A DNA stretch of 49,926 nt, from positions 1-49,926 of the forward strand of contig JAWXVE010000006.1 of assembly GCA_044425575.1 (NCBI GenBank), written 5' to 3'. Each line of letters starts with the position of its first letter. Within the stretch, counting starts at the first letter, position 1. Below the pieces are notes generated by a model that saw only the letters and a list, made by a program, of their open reading frames with translations, was not told the origin of the DNA and did not search any database. This stretch comes from JAWXVE01 sp044425575 (GTDB lineage: Bacteria; Bacillota; Clostridia; Lachnospirales; Lachnospiraceae). Position numbers and translations under genes: made by a program. This document shows, one piece after another, positions 25,788 through 33,070 of this stretch.

Positions 25788-26453
25788 TTATTGGTAGAAC
25801 AATTCTTTATTCTTCCCAATAATTCCTATATGCGCTCCTGCCTTTACAAGTGGTTCCCGATCTTTGTGTGCAATAATCCACTTGTTTTTCAACAGTAGAA
25901 TTTCGTCTTCTTGTGTATTCTTTTGATGAGTGCTAAGTGGTGTATTGGTTCCTCTTGGCAATATTATTACTGCTTTGAACCCCGCATCATCAATTTTACA
26001 TGGTGAAAGGTGTAACGTAGTTTGGTAAAGTTCAAACACAGTTCCTTTTTCTACCAAGAATACTTCTGCCTTTTCATTATCGTAGGTGTTGTCTTGAATA
26101 TCCCAACTATGTCCTAACACCATTAAGAAATCTGTCACTGCAATGGTAACTTCTGACCCCTTATGATATTCGAATCCATTGTAGGTGCTATTTCTTCCAT
26201 TACAATAGCCTATCTGAATATCCATGTTACCATAAATCGAATTTTTTATCTGCTCATAAATTATAAATTCTTCCATTTCTTTTTGGGAGGCTACATAGAT
26301 ATTTCCCGTTTCTGGAATCTCCGTATTTTGTTCCATATACTCAAGTAATTCACTAAGATCAAATCCCCTTATGATTCTTCCGTATGTACGGAACCTCTCA
26401 TGGTTCATATCTGTAATTTCTACTGAATTTAATTGATTTAACTTGTGTATCAT
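25788..26453 (-). CDS. DUF4867 protein, candidate sulfoquinovose isomerase
   Basis: A 221-residue soluble protein of the DUF4867 type. It is beta-rich toward the C terminus (VILPRGTNTPLSTHQ, ILLLKNKWIIAHKD) in a way that recalls cupin-fold sugar isomerases, with several His and Glu residues as possible metal ligands. From memory, DUF4867 members occur in Firmicute sulfo-transaldolase clusters and have been linked to the sulfoquinovose-to-sulfofructose isomerase (SftI); this was not checked here. It sits directly between the importer and the reductase, 17 bases downstream of the reductase gene. A fucose-isomerase-like protein at 19813 competes for the same step. Confidence 0.72.
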   Translation of the reverse strand: MIHKLNQLNSVEITDMNHERFRTYGRIIRGFDLSELLEYMEQNTEIPETGNIYVASQKEMEEFIIYEQIKNSIYGNMDIQIGYCNGRNSTYNGFEYHKGSEVTIAVTDFLMVLGHSWDIQDNTYDNEKAEVFLVEKGTVFELYQTTLHLSPCKIDDAGFKAVIILPRGTNTPLSTHQKNTQEDEILLLKNKWIIAHKDREPLVKAGAHIGIIGKNKELFYQ

Positions 26454-26470
26454 ATGTGCCTCCTTTTTTT

Positions 26471-27328
26471 CTATCGCCCTCTTACTACTTTAACAGTTGC
26501 ACAGAAGTCTTCTTTTCCAATTCCTAGTTCCATTGCTTCGTCGTATACACTTTTTGCAGCTTTTTGACCATTCATCACAACGCCACATTCTTCGGCTAAC
26601 GTCATACAAATATTTACATCCTTTGACATATTTTCCACTGAGAATGCAGTAGTGAAATTGTTTTCTGAGATTGGTTTCGCTTTCCCATCTAAGTAAAAGT
26701 TTTGACCACCACCATAAGAAATTGCTTTTGCATATTCTAAAATGTCAATTCCATTTTTCTCTGCTAGTGTTGCTGTTTCGTTCACCCCATTTTGAATTTG
26801 AGAAACAAGTGCATTGTGACAGATTTTCATAACAAGACCTTTTCCATTTTCTCCCATACGAATCACATTTTCTCCCATATAGAGAAGAATATCTCGAGCT
26901 TTTTCGTATGCTTCCTCAGCTCCTCCCACATAGATACCTAGTGTTCCTGCAATTGCTGCTGGTTTTGACTTTACAACTGGAGCATCAATGAACTGTGCAC
27001 CAGTTTCTTCCACCATCTTAGCGATTTCCACTGAAACAGACGGATCAATGGTACTCATATCAATACACAACTTTGTATGATCTAATTGTGAAAGAATACT
27101 AGTATAGACTGCCTTTGAATGCTCTGATTTCGGCACCATAGAAATAATCACATCTGCATGTTTGGCTACTTCTAAAGCATCTTTGCATCCAATAGCTCCC
27201 TTGGTTACTAGTAATTCAACTTTTTCACTTACGTAGTCAAATACATATACGGATTCCCCATGTTTCGTAACTATATTCTCGCACATAGATTCGCCCATTA
27301 TCCCAAGACCAATAAATCCTATTTTCAT
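26471..27328 (-). CDS. 3-hydroxyisobutyrate-dehydrogenase-family reductase, likely sulfolactaldehyde reductase
   Basis: A beta-hydroxyacid dehydrogenase of about 285 residues, predicted to reduce 3-sulfolactaldehyde to 2,3-dihydroxypropanesulfonate with NAD(P)H, closing the redox balance of the pathway. It has the Rossmann GLGIMG (about 7-12), an Asp after the second strand (FDY) favouring NAD(H), the substrate loop DAPVVKSKPAAIAG, and catalytic Lys about 168 in GLVMKICHN with Asn four residues later. Most family members carry DAPVSGG; the two lysines here in VKSK could bind a sulfonate. The ATG at 27328 has AGGTGTGG upstream; an in-frame GTG at 27334 is less likely. The gene lies between the transaldolase and DUF4867 genes. 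Specificity is inferred from context. Confidence 0.82.
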   Translation of the reverse strand: MKIGFIGLGIMGESMCENIVTKHGESVYVFDYVSEKVELLVTKGAIGCKDALEVAKHADVIISMVPKSEHSKAVYTSILSQLDHTKLCIDMSTIDPSVSVEIAKMVEETGAQFIDAPVVKSKPAAIAGTLGIYVGGAEEAYEKARDILLYMGENVIRMGENGKGLVMKICHNALVSQIQNGVNETATLAEKNGIDILEYAKAISYGGGQNFYLDGKAKPISENNFTTAFSVENMSKDVNICMTLAEECGVVMNGQKAAKSVYDEAMELGIGKEDFCATVKVVRGR

Positions 27329-27361
27329 ATCCACACCTATTCCTTCCTACTCCTAATTCTA

Positions 27362-28048
27362 CTATTCTGTAATTGTGTTATCCCATGCATCTGTAAAAAC
27401 TCCTAATCCTTGATTGGTGTATGCATGTTTGATCGATTCTTGATATACTTCTAAGCTCGTTGTTACAATATCAGCACCGGCTACTGCACAATCTACAATT
27501 TGCTTTGGCGAACGAAGTGCCGCACAGATAATCTGTGTTTTACCATAGAAGCCATAATTCTTATACATATCTACAATCGCTTGAATGTATGCTTTGCAAT
27601 CTTCTCCATTGGCTTCTTTCCAGCCAATAAATGGTGATACGAATAAAGAATTATTCTTAGCTGGCAGTAAGGCTTGAGCTGGTGAAAATACTAATGTTAC
27701 GTTGGTACGAATTCCTTCTTTTTCCAATAATCTTGCAGCTGTTATGCCTGCTTCTGTTGTTGGAATCTTAATTACAAAGTTAGGTGACATAGCGGCAATT
27801 TTCTTACCTTCTGCAACCATTTCCTGTGCATCATCTAAATGAGGATTGATTTCCACTGAAATTGGAAATGTATCAACTCCTTCAATTCCTTCTTCTTTTA
27901 CCCAATCTGCCATTTCTTGAATAACAGATAAGAAAGGCTTGCCACTTACCATTACATGTCTTGGGTTTGTTGTTACTCCATCAATACCAAATGTGTTGTA
28001 CGCTAGTTTAATTTCCTCCATTTTTGCACTGTCCAAAAAATACTTCAT
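27362..28048 (-). CDS. sftT: transaldolase-like enzyme, predicted sulfofructose transaldolase
   Basis: A 228-residue member of the transaldolase/fructose-6-phosphate aldolase family, shorter than classic transaldolases. Lys 94 in NFVIKIPTT is the Schiff-base residue, and Asp 6 in FLDSA matches the catalytic Asp of the family. The loop TTNPRHV carries an Arg where the common form is TTNPS, a possible sulfonate-binding change. In the sulfo-TAL pathway this enzyme cleaves 6-deoxy-6-sulfofructose to 3-sulfolactaldehyde and passes the dihydroxyacetone unit to glyceraldehyde-3-phosphate, giving fructose-6-phosphate. It is the first gene of the cluster, with AAAGGAG before the ATG and a good promoter plus palindrome upstream. 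A housekeeping transaldolase is the alternative, made less likely by the sulfoquinovosidase in the operon. Confidence 0.85.
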   Translation of the reverse strand: MKYFLDSAKMEEIKLAYNTFGIDGVTTNPRHVMVSGKPFLSVIQEMADWVKEEGIEGVDTFPISVEINPHLDDAQEMVAEGKKIAAMSPNFVIKIPTTEAGITAARLLEKEGIRTNVTLVFSPAQALLPAKNNSLFVSPFIGWKEANGEDCKAYIQAIVDMYKNYGFYGKTQIICAALRSPKQIVDCAVAGADIVTTSLEVYQESIKHAYTNQGLGVFTDAWDNTITE

Positions 28049-28101
28049 AATTGTTCTCCTTTTCTTTTTTACTATTGATTTTAGCTACTTCCTTTTAATT
28101 A

Positions 28102-28116
28102 ATTAATATTATTAAT
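28102..28116. promoter_or_regulatory. palindromic operator downstream of the cluster promoter
   Basis: ATTAATA-T-TATTAAT is a perfect 7-1-7 palindrome lying about 10-30 bases after the predicted transcription start of the transaldolase operon, a position where a bound repressor would block elongation. The ROK protein at 18501 is the proposed binder. Confidence 0.5.
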
Positions 28117-28132
28117 CAATTGCTATATACAG

Positions 28133-28161
28133 ATTATATGCCCAACATTTGGAAATATCAA
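28133..28161 (-). promoter_or_regulatory. sigma-A promoter of the sulfosugar operon
   Basis: On the minus strand TTGATA (28156-28161), 17 bases and a consensus TATAAT (28133-28138) precede the transaldolase gene by about 85 bases. The leader holds the palindrome at 28102-28116. Confidence 0.72.
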
Positions 28162-28224
28162 GCCTATTTTACAACTTCGTCTAATTCCACAATTTTGCCA
28201 TATGTAATTTATCTATATTGCATA

Positions 28225-28280
28225 AAAAACCCCCTACAACGTATTGTTGCAAGGAGTTCTTGGCGAATGTTGAGGGGGGC
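28225..28280 (-). terminator. terminator downstream of codY
   Basis: On the minus strand CCCCCTCAAC pairs with GTTGTAGGGGG, with one bulge, followed by a TTTTTT run. A smaller CAAGAACTCCTTG hairpin lies in the loop. It starts 11 bases after the codY stop and insulates the sulfosugar operon. Confidence 0.75.
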
Positions 28281-28291
28281 TTATTTTCAAC

Positions 28292-29071
28292 CTAGACGGC
28301 TTTCTTTAAGCCATTGATTTCGTCAAATACAAAATCATTTACCACTTTAATGTAAGTTCCTTTCATACCTGATGAACGTGATTCTATTACACCAGCACTT
28401 TCAAATTTACGAAGTGCATTGACAATAACGGATCTTGTAATGCCAACTCGATCTGCGATTTTACTTGCCACTAAGATTCCTTCAACACCTTCTAATTCAT
28501 TAAAGATATGGGTAATAGCTTCTATTTCCGAGAATGACAAAGTACCAATAGCAGATTTTACCACTGCTGACTTACGATTCACTTCTGCGCTTTCTTCATT
28601 AACTGCACGTAACATTTCAAGACCTACTACAGTAGTTCCATATTCGCATAAAATAATGTCGTTAATATCGTATTGCTCTGCTTGCTTATATACGAATAAA
28701 GTTCCTAATCGCTCTCCTGCAATATCGATTGGTGATACAATAGCTTGGAAAGTAGATGCACTGTCTGAATTAAATCCTAAGGTTTCTAAATTCACGTTTT
28801 CTTTTGTAGATAATACACTTAGAAATCTTTCGTTTAACATTGGATCTATATATTCCCCTACGTGATTTACAATTAATTCTTTCATTTGTGCAGCACCTTC
28901 TACTCTACTTGCTCCTAATACTTTTCCTTTTTTACTAATTACCAACACATGCGATGACACAATTTCTTGTAACACGTTGCAAATATCATTAAATACTACT
29001 TTGCTTGTGTCATTGTTGTGAAGTAATTGTCCTATTTTTCTTGTGCGGTCTAATAATTGTACTGAACTCAT
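28292..29071 (-). CDS. codY: global transcriptional regulator CodY
   Basis: A GTP- and branched-chain-amino-acid-sensing repressor of 259 residues, the standard CodY length. The N-terminal GAF domain binds isoleucine/valine; the C-terminal winged helix-turn-helix is clear in ASKIADRVGITRSVIVNALRKFESAGVIESRSSGMKGTYIKV. It controls amino-acid, carbon and sporulation genes in low-GC Gram positives. AGGAGG lies seven bases before the ATG, and a strong terminator follows. A CodY-box-like site occurs upstream of the EAL gene at 10166. Gene order beside pfp, with a gap of about 350 bases, suggests separate transcription. Confidence 0.97.
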   Translation of the reverse strand: MSSVQLLDRTRKIGQLLHNNDTSKVVFNDICNVLQEIVSSHVLVISKKGKVLGASRVEGAAQMKELIVNHVGEYIDPMLNERFLSVLSTKENVNLETLGFNSDSASTFQAIVSPIDIAGERLGTLFVYKQAEQYDINDIILCEYGTTVVGLEMLRAVNEESAEVNRKSAVVKSAIGTLSFSEIEAITHIFNELEGVEGILVASKIADRVGITRSVIVNALRKFESAGVIESRSSGMKGTYIKVVNDFVFDEINGLKKAV

Positions 29072-29365
29072 TTGTTTCCTCCTAATTGTTGTTATATGTT
29101 CTTAGTTGCTTCTCTTTGTTGCAATAATCTGTTCCTATAAGAGAACGTTATATTTCAGGTATACAATTTCAAATGCTAGTCGACTTAGTATTACATCTTC
29201 TTTTGTTGCCCTCTTTATAGTGAAAGAATAGCACAAGTTTTTTCATTATTCAACAAAATAGGCCATTGTTAATAGTTATTTAAGAATGAGCAGTTTTCTT
29301 TATATTATTTTTATATTGTTTTAATTTTTTCAACAATTTCTATTATTTTTTTATTTTTGTACGCT
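29072..29365. other. AT-rich intergenic region codY-pfp
   Basis: This 294-base non-coding stretch holds the codY leader and promoter, whose -35/-10 pair could not be picked out with confidence, and a very T-rich segment (29281-29360). No ORF, RNA fold or repeat was recognised in it. Confidence 0.5.
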
Positions 29366-29366
29366 A

Positions 29367-29397
29367 AAAGAGATGACTGATAAAATGTCATCTCTTT
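29367..29397. terminator. terminator downstream of pfp
   Basis: AAAGAGATGAC (29367-29377) pairs perfectly with GTCATCTCTTT (29387-29397); T-rich flanks are present on both sides. It follows the pfp stop by 30 bases on the minus strand. Confidence 0.75.
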
Positions 29398-29426
29398 CTT
29401 CTATGTTCCTAATGGTACGAAGTTAT

Positions 29427-31073
29427 TTACTCTTGTTCAAGAGCAAGTGTTCTAGTGGTAATATCACACACTGATTCCGGTCCATAGTATTGGATTGCTC
29501 CTGGATATACATAACTTGTCTGAACTGCCCATTCTTCTCTTTTTGATGCAAAATATTGGAATGGTTTACCTTCTAATTCTGCAAGTGCTTTTCTAATAAC
29601 AGGTTTATCTTCTCCATGTCTTCTTTCCATATTCATCATCTTGGTAATTGGCATACCACCTGCAACCCATTCACCCGCTGGCTTTGAAAGGTTCGATACT
29701 TTTGATAAGTAGCCATTGTAACCATATTGGATTAGCATAAATGCATTATATCCTAATGAGTAGCAGTAATCCGAATCAAAGTTAGATGGGAATGCACATC
29801 TTCCTTCATAACCAAAGAAATGATGAAGGGCATTGAATTTTCCTTTGAATCCTCTTTGTACTAATTTATCAGCAACTAAAGCTGAGAATAATTTTTCTGA
29901 TTCAATAAGGGAAACTTGTACGTTACCGTGTGGATCTCTTTCAAGGAATAATTGTTGTTGAATCCCTTGTGGTAAAATAGCAAATACGTCCATAGAGTCT
30001 TTCGATAATCCTTTTTCAATAAATGCGTATTTATCAGTCCATGATGCAAGTGCGTTAAATTCATCTGCCTTGCTTCCTGCAAGTAATTCGTTGATTTCAC
30101 CAATTAATGCTCCAAATTCTGGAACGAATTCAACTACACCTTCTGGTATCACTGCAACACCGAAGTTCATACCATTGTTTCCTCTTGCTTCCACTGAATC
30201 TGCAATATAATCTGAAATTTGAGAAAGCGACATTTTCTTTTCCGCTACTTCTTCTGAGATAAGACAAATGTTTGGTTGTGTTTCTAAAGCACACTCTAAT
30301 GCTACGTGTGAAGCTGATCGACCCATCACTTTAATAAAGTGCCAGTATTTCTTAGCTGAATTAGCATCTCTTCCAATATTACCAATTAATTCACTATAAG
30401 TTTTTGCTGCTGTATCAAATCCAAATGAGCATTCAATATCTTCATTTTTCAAATCTCCATCGATTGTCTTTGGGCAACCAATTACTTGTATGCCTGTATT
30501 GTTCGCTGCAAAGTATTCTGCAAGTACTGCTGCATTTGTATTAGAGTCATCCCCACCAATAATTACAATTGCTGTAATACCATGCTTCTTACAAACTTCA
30601 ACAGCTACTGCAAATTGTTCGTTTGATTCTAATTTAGTTCTACCTGAACCAATAATATCGAATCCACCAGTATTGCGAAAAGCATTGATGTATTCGTCAT
30701 CAAAGATTAAGGTATCATCTTCTACAAGTCCACTTGGACCATTCTTAAAACCAATTAAGACATTGTCGGCATTTGTAGCTTTTAATGCATCGTATAATCC
30801 ACAAATAACATTGTGTCCACCTGGTGCTTGTCCACCTGAAAGAATAACACCTACCACTTGCTTCTTAGATTCTGATGTATTCTTACCTTTTTCAAAGATA
30901 ATTTCTTTCTTACCATATGTGTTAGGGAAAAGTGCTTGAATCTTTTCTTGATCTGCAACACTTCCAGTTTCTTGTCCTTCTTTTACGCCGATTTCAGCGA
31001 TTCCACTTCTAAGCATTCCTGGAAGCTTAGGCGTATATTCATATCTTGCTTGTTGTAATGGTGAATAATTCAT
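29427..31073 (-). CDS. pfp: PPi-dependent 6-phosphofructokinase (long form)
   Basis: A diphosphate:fructose-6-phosphate 1-phosphotransferase of 548 residues, the long plant-beta-like form. Active-site motifs are GGDDSNTNA (the second Asp marks PPi rather than ATP use), CPKTIDGDL with the catalytic Asp, and MGRSASHVALE. The enzyme reversibly makes fructose-1,6-bisphosphate with pyrophosphate and replaces or aids ATP-PFK in many Clostridia. It could receive fructose-6-phosphate from the nearby sulfo-transaldolase pathway, an inference from proximity only. It is monocistronic, with a terminator behind and a divergent lipoprotein gene ahead. Confidence 0.95.
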   Translation of the reverse strand: MNYSPLQQARYEYTPKLPGMLRSGIAEIGVKEGQETGSVADQEKIQALFPNTYGKKEIIFEKGKNTSESKKQVVGVILSGGQAPGGHNVICGLYDALKATNADNVLIGFKNGPSGLVEDDTLIFDDEYINAFRNTGGFDIIGSGRTKLESNEQFAVAVEVCKKHGITAIVIIGGDDSNTNAAVLAEYFAANNTGIQVIGCPKTIDGDLKNEDIECSFGFDTAAKTYSELIGNIGRDANSAKKYWHFIKVMGRSASHVALECALETQPNICLISEEVAEKKMSLSQISDYIADSVEARGNNGMNFGVAVIPEGVVEFVPEFGALIGEINELLAGSKADEFNALASWTDKYAFIEKGLSKDSMDVFAILPQGIQQQLFLERDPHGNVQVSLIESEKLFSALVADKLVQRGFKGKFNALHHFFGYEGRCAFPSNFDSDYCYSLGYNAFMLIQYGYNGYLSKVSNLSKPAGEWVAGGMPITKMMNMERRHGEDKPVIRKALAELEGKPFQYFASKREEWAVQTSYVYPGAIQYYGPESVCDITTRTLALEQE

Positions 31074-31150
31074 TGTGTTCTCCTTCTCTTTGACTAATCA
31101 TTAATTCCACATTAAGATTTTAGGACATTTTCCCCCAGTTGTAAACCCAT

Positions 31151-31180
31151 ATTATAGATATTTTCTATTATATTTGTTGA
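31151..31180 (-). promoter_or_regulatory. possible pfp promoter
   Basis: On the minus strand TCAACA (31175-31180), 18 bases and TATAAT (31151-31156) precede pfp by about 80 bases. The -35 is only 4 of 6 to consensus. Confidence 0.4.
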
Positions 31181-31214
31181 TATAACAATGTATAATCCTT
31201 TTTCGACATAGTAT

Positions 31215-31243
31215 TTGTATATTCCAACTGTATGTGGTACAAT
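31215..31243 (+). promoter_or_regulatory. sigma-A promoter of the BMP lipoprotein gene
   Basis: TTGTAT (31215-31220), 17 bases and TACAAT (31238-31243), about 60 bases before the start codon. A second TTGACA at about 31258 lacks a good -10. Confidence 0.6.
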
Positions 31244-31304
31244 ATATAGTGTATTTGCTTGACATGATAGGCATAAATGATTAGAAACGGGGAGGGTCTA
31301 TTAT

Positions 31305-32327
31305 ATGTTCAAATCATTAATTGGTTTCGTAATTGTTACACTCACACTAATACTCACGGGATGCCATTCTACAAATCTCCAGGTTGACACATCAGAATCA
31401 TCGAGTTACCAACTTCCAAAGGATATGAAAATCGCACTCGTGGTAGATGAGATCACTGACAAGAATGCTTTTATTAGCCAATCAACGACGAAATTTTCTG
31501 ACTTAATGGACAAATACAGCTTTCAAGGTGTCGTTGTTGAAGCAGGCGATATGGATAAATGGGAATCTACAATTGCAGCATTATGCGAAGATGATTATGA
31601 TTTAATTATTGGTCTCGGTTGGCAATCGGGAGTTGCCATGCCTGAGTACGCGCTTGCTTATGAAGATATTTCCTTTGTTGCCATAGACGCTTCTTCCACT
31701 AGTTCAAATGTTAAGTTATATTCATTTGATTCCTACTCAGGATGCTATCTCCTTGGAGTGATGGTGGCCCAAGCTTTTCCTGATTCTGATACCTTCGGTT
31801 ATATTGGGAACTACGAAGATGATGCCAATGGAGTCTACTTGCAAGGCTATAAAGATGGAATCGCACATGTGAATTCTTCTGCTACCATTATTACAAATTA
31901 TATTAATAGTTATACAGATTCTAATCTTACCTATACTTATGCATTACGGCAATCTGCCAAGGGGGCAACCTTTATTATGGGTAGTGCTAGCACAGAAGCA
32001 CATGAGGGACTTTTTCAAGCAGCACTTGCACTATCTAGTTCAGAATCACCACTTTATGTTTCTAGCACGAGTATTGACCAGACCACTAGTGATAATCCTT
32101 ATATTATTGGTGGTGTAACGAAGAATACGGGAATTGCTGTAGAAGATGCCATACTTGAGTATATTAGTGGTACCTTAGATGCATCTGAACAAGAAGTTCT
32201 AACTCTAAATAGTGGCGGATTTGGTCTGGTACACGTAAATGTTACTGCTAACTATGTTAATACTGATATTATTACTCCAGATGTACTTCTTGCAGTAGGC
32301 GATGCATATACTTTACTCGAACAATAA
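31305..32327 (+). CDS. BMP-family substrate-binding lipoprotein
   Basis: A 340-residue surface lipoprotein of the BMP/Med (PnrA-like) family that binds nucleosides in characterised members. A signal peptide with lipobox LTGC (Cys about 20) is followed by the first lobe (KIALVVDEITDKNAFISQ), the FVAIDAS hinge region, YSGCYLLGVMVAQ, and GYIGNYEDDANGVYLQGYKDG, a conserved ligand-site segment. The usual ATPase and permease genes are not adjacent, so its transporter must be elsewhere or it acts as a sensor. GGGGAGG lies about seven bases before the ATG. The HAD gene follows after 60 bases. Confidence 0.85.
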   Translation: MFKSLIGFVIVTLTLILTGCHSTNLQVDTSESSSYQLPKDMKIALVVDEITDKNAFISQSTTKFSDLMDKYSFQGVVVEAGDMDKWESTIAALCEDDYDLIIGLGWQSGVAMPEYALAYEDISFVAIDASSTSSNVKLYSFDSYSGCYLLGVMVAQAFPDSDTFGYIGNYEDDANGVYLQGYKDGIAHVNSSATIITNYINSYTDSNLTYTYALRQSAKGATFIMGSASTEAHEGLFQAALALSSSESPLYVSSTSIDQTTSDNPYIIGGVTKNTGIAVEDAILEYISGTLDASEQEVLTLNSGGFGLVHVNVTANYVNTDIITPDVLLAVGDAYTLLEQ

Positions 32328-32387
32328 TCTATTTTATACTTTAGAAAGGCTATGCTGAACATCATATAGTATAGAAGAGGAGCTTTC

Positions 32388-33035
32388 ATGTATCAGGCAA
32401 TTATATTTGACTTAGATGGTACTTTACTAAATACTATTCCAGACTTAGAAACTGCTGGTAATCACACCTTAACCACTCTTGGAGCACCTACACGCACCAC
32501 CGCAGAGTTTCAGTCCATGGTTGGGAACGGCATTCCCAACTTAGTAGAACGCATGTTACCTAATGATACTGGTAATTCTCAGCTATATAACGTGGCACTC
32601 TCTGAATTTCTCTCCTATTACGAGAAGCATAGCGATGACCAAACTAGACCTTACCATGGGATTCTTGAATTATTAACTACATTACGGGAATCAGGCTATG
32701 AACTTGGTGTTCTCACAAACAAAGAAGATTCCTTGGCTCAAGATGTAGTACAATCTTTTTTTCCAAACTTATTCACTATTATTCATGGTGCTCGTAAAAG
32801 TATGGCTTCCAAACCAGATCCTGCTGGCTTATATCATATTTGTGAACAATTGCATCTTAAGACATCCCAAGTACTCTACGTAGGAGACAGTGAAGTAGAT
32901 ATGCACACTGCTAAAAATGCTCAAGTAGATTGCTGTGCAGTGCTATGGGGATATCGTACCTTAGAGCAATTACAAGCAGTAGGTGCTTCAACCTTTATTG
33001 AAGAACCAAGCGAACTACTTTCTCTACTAAAATAA
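32388..33035 (+). CDS. gph: HAD-superfamily phosphatase, phosphoglycolate phosphatase-like
   Basis: A soluble phosphohydrolase of 215 residues. HAD motif I is DLDGTLLNT near the start, motif II the Thr in VLTNKED, motif III Lys in SMASKPDP, and motif IV the acidic pair in YVGDSEVDMHTA. The helical cap between residues 15 and 80 places it with the Gph/PGMB-type class. The substrate could be 2-phosphoglycolate or another small phosphate ester; sequence alone does not decide. It starts after GAGGAG and is probably cotranscribed with the lipoprotein gene. It converges on the epimerase gene through a shared hairpin. Confidence 0.85.
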   Translation: MYQAIIFDLDGTLLNTIPDLETAGNHTLTTLGAPTRTTAEFQSMVGNGIPNLVERMLPNDTGNSQLYNVALSEFLSYYEKHSDDQTRPYHGILELLTTLRESGYELGVLTNKEDSLAQDVVQSFFPNLFTIIHGARKSMASKPDPAGLYHICEQLHLKTSQVLYVGDSEVDMHTAKNAQVDCCAVLWGYRTLEQLQAVGASTFIEEPSELLSLLK

Positions 33036-33070
33036 ACAATCCATTAAATATAAATGGTATATTGTTTTTG
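33036..33070. terminator. bidirectional terminator at the gph/epimerase convergence
   Basis: AAACAATCCATT (33036-33047) pairs imperfectly with AATGGTATATTGTTTTT (33054-33070). T runs on both strands. The end of the epimerase gene lies in the hairpin. Confidence 0.5.

Noticed and set aside
28225..28280. CRISPR-like or IS-end repeat
   Set aside because: A single stem with a T run is a simple terminator; no repeated units follow. No CRISPR array was seen anywhere.
28419..28865. 148-codon plus-strand ORF
   Set aside because: Antisense to codY, whose winged helix and GAF regions are clear; no independent support.
30490..30939. 149-codon plus-strand ORF
   Set aside because: Shadow of pfp; rich in Ser, Ile and Pro as expected from antisense translation.
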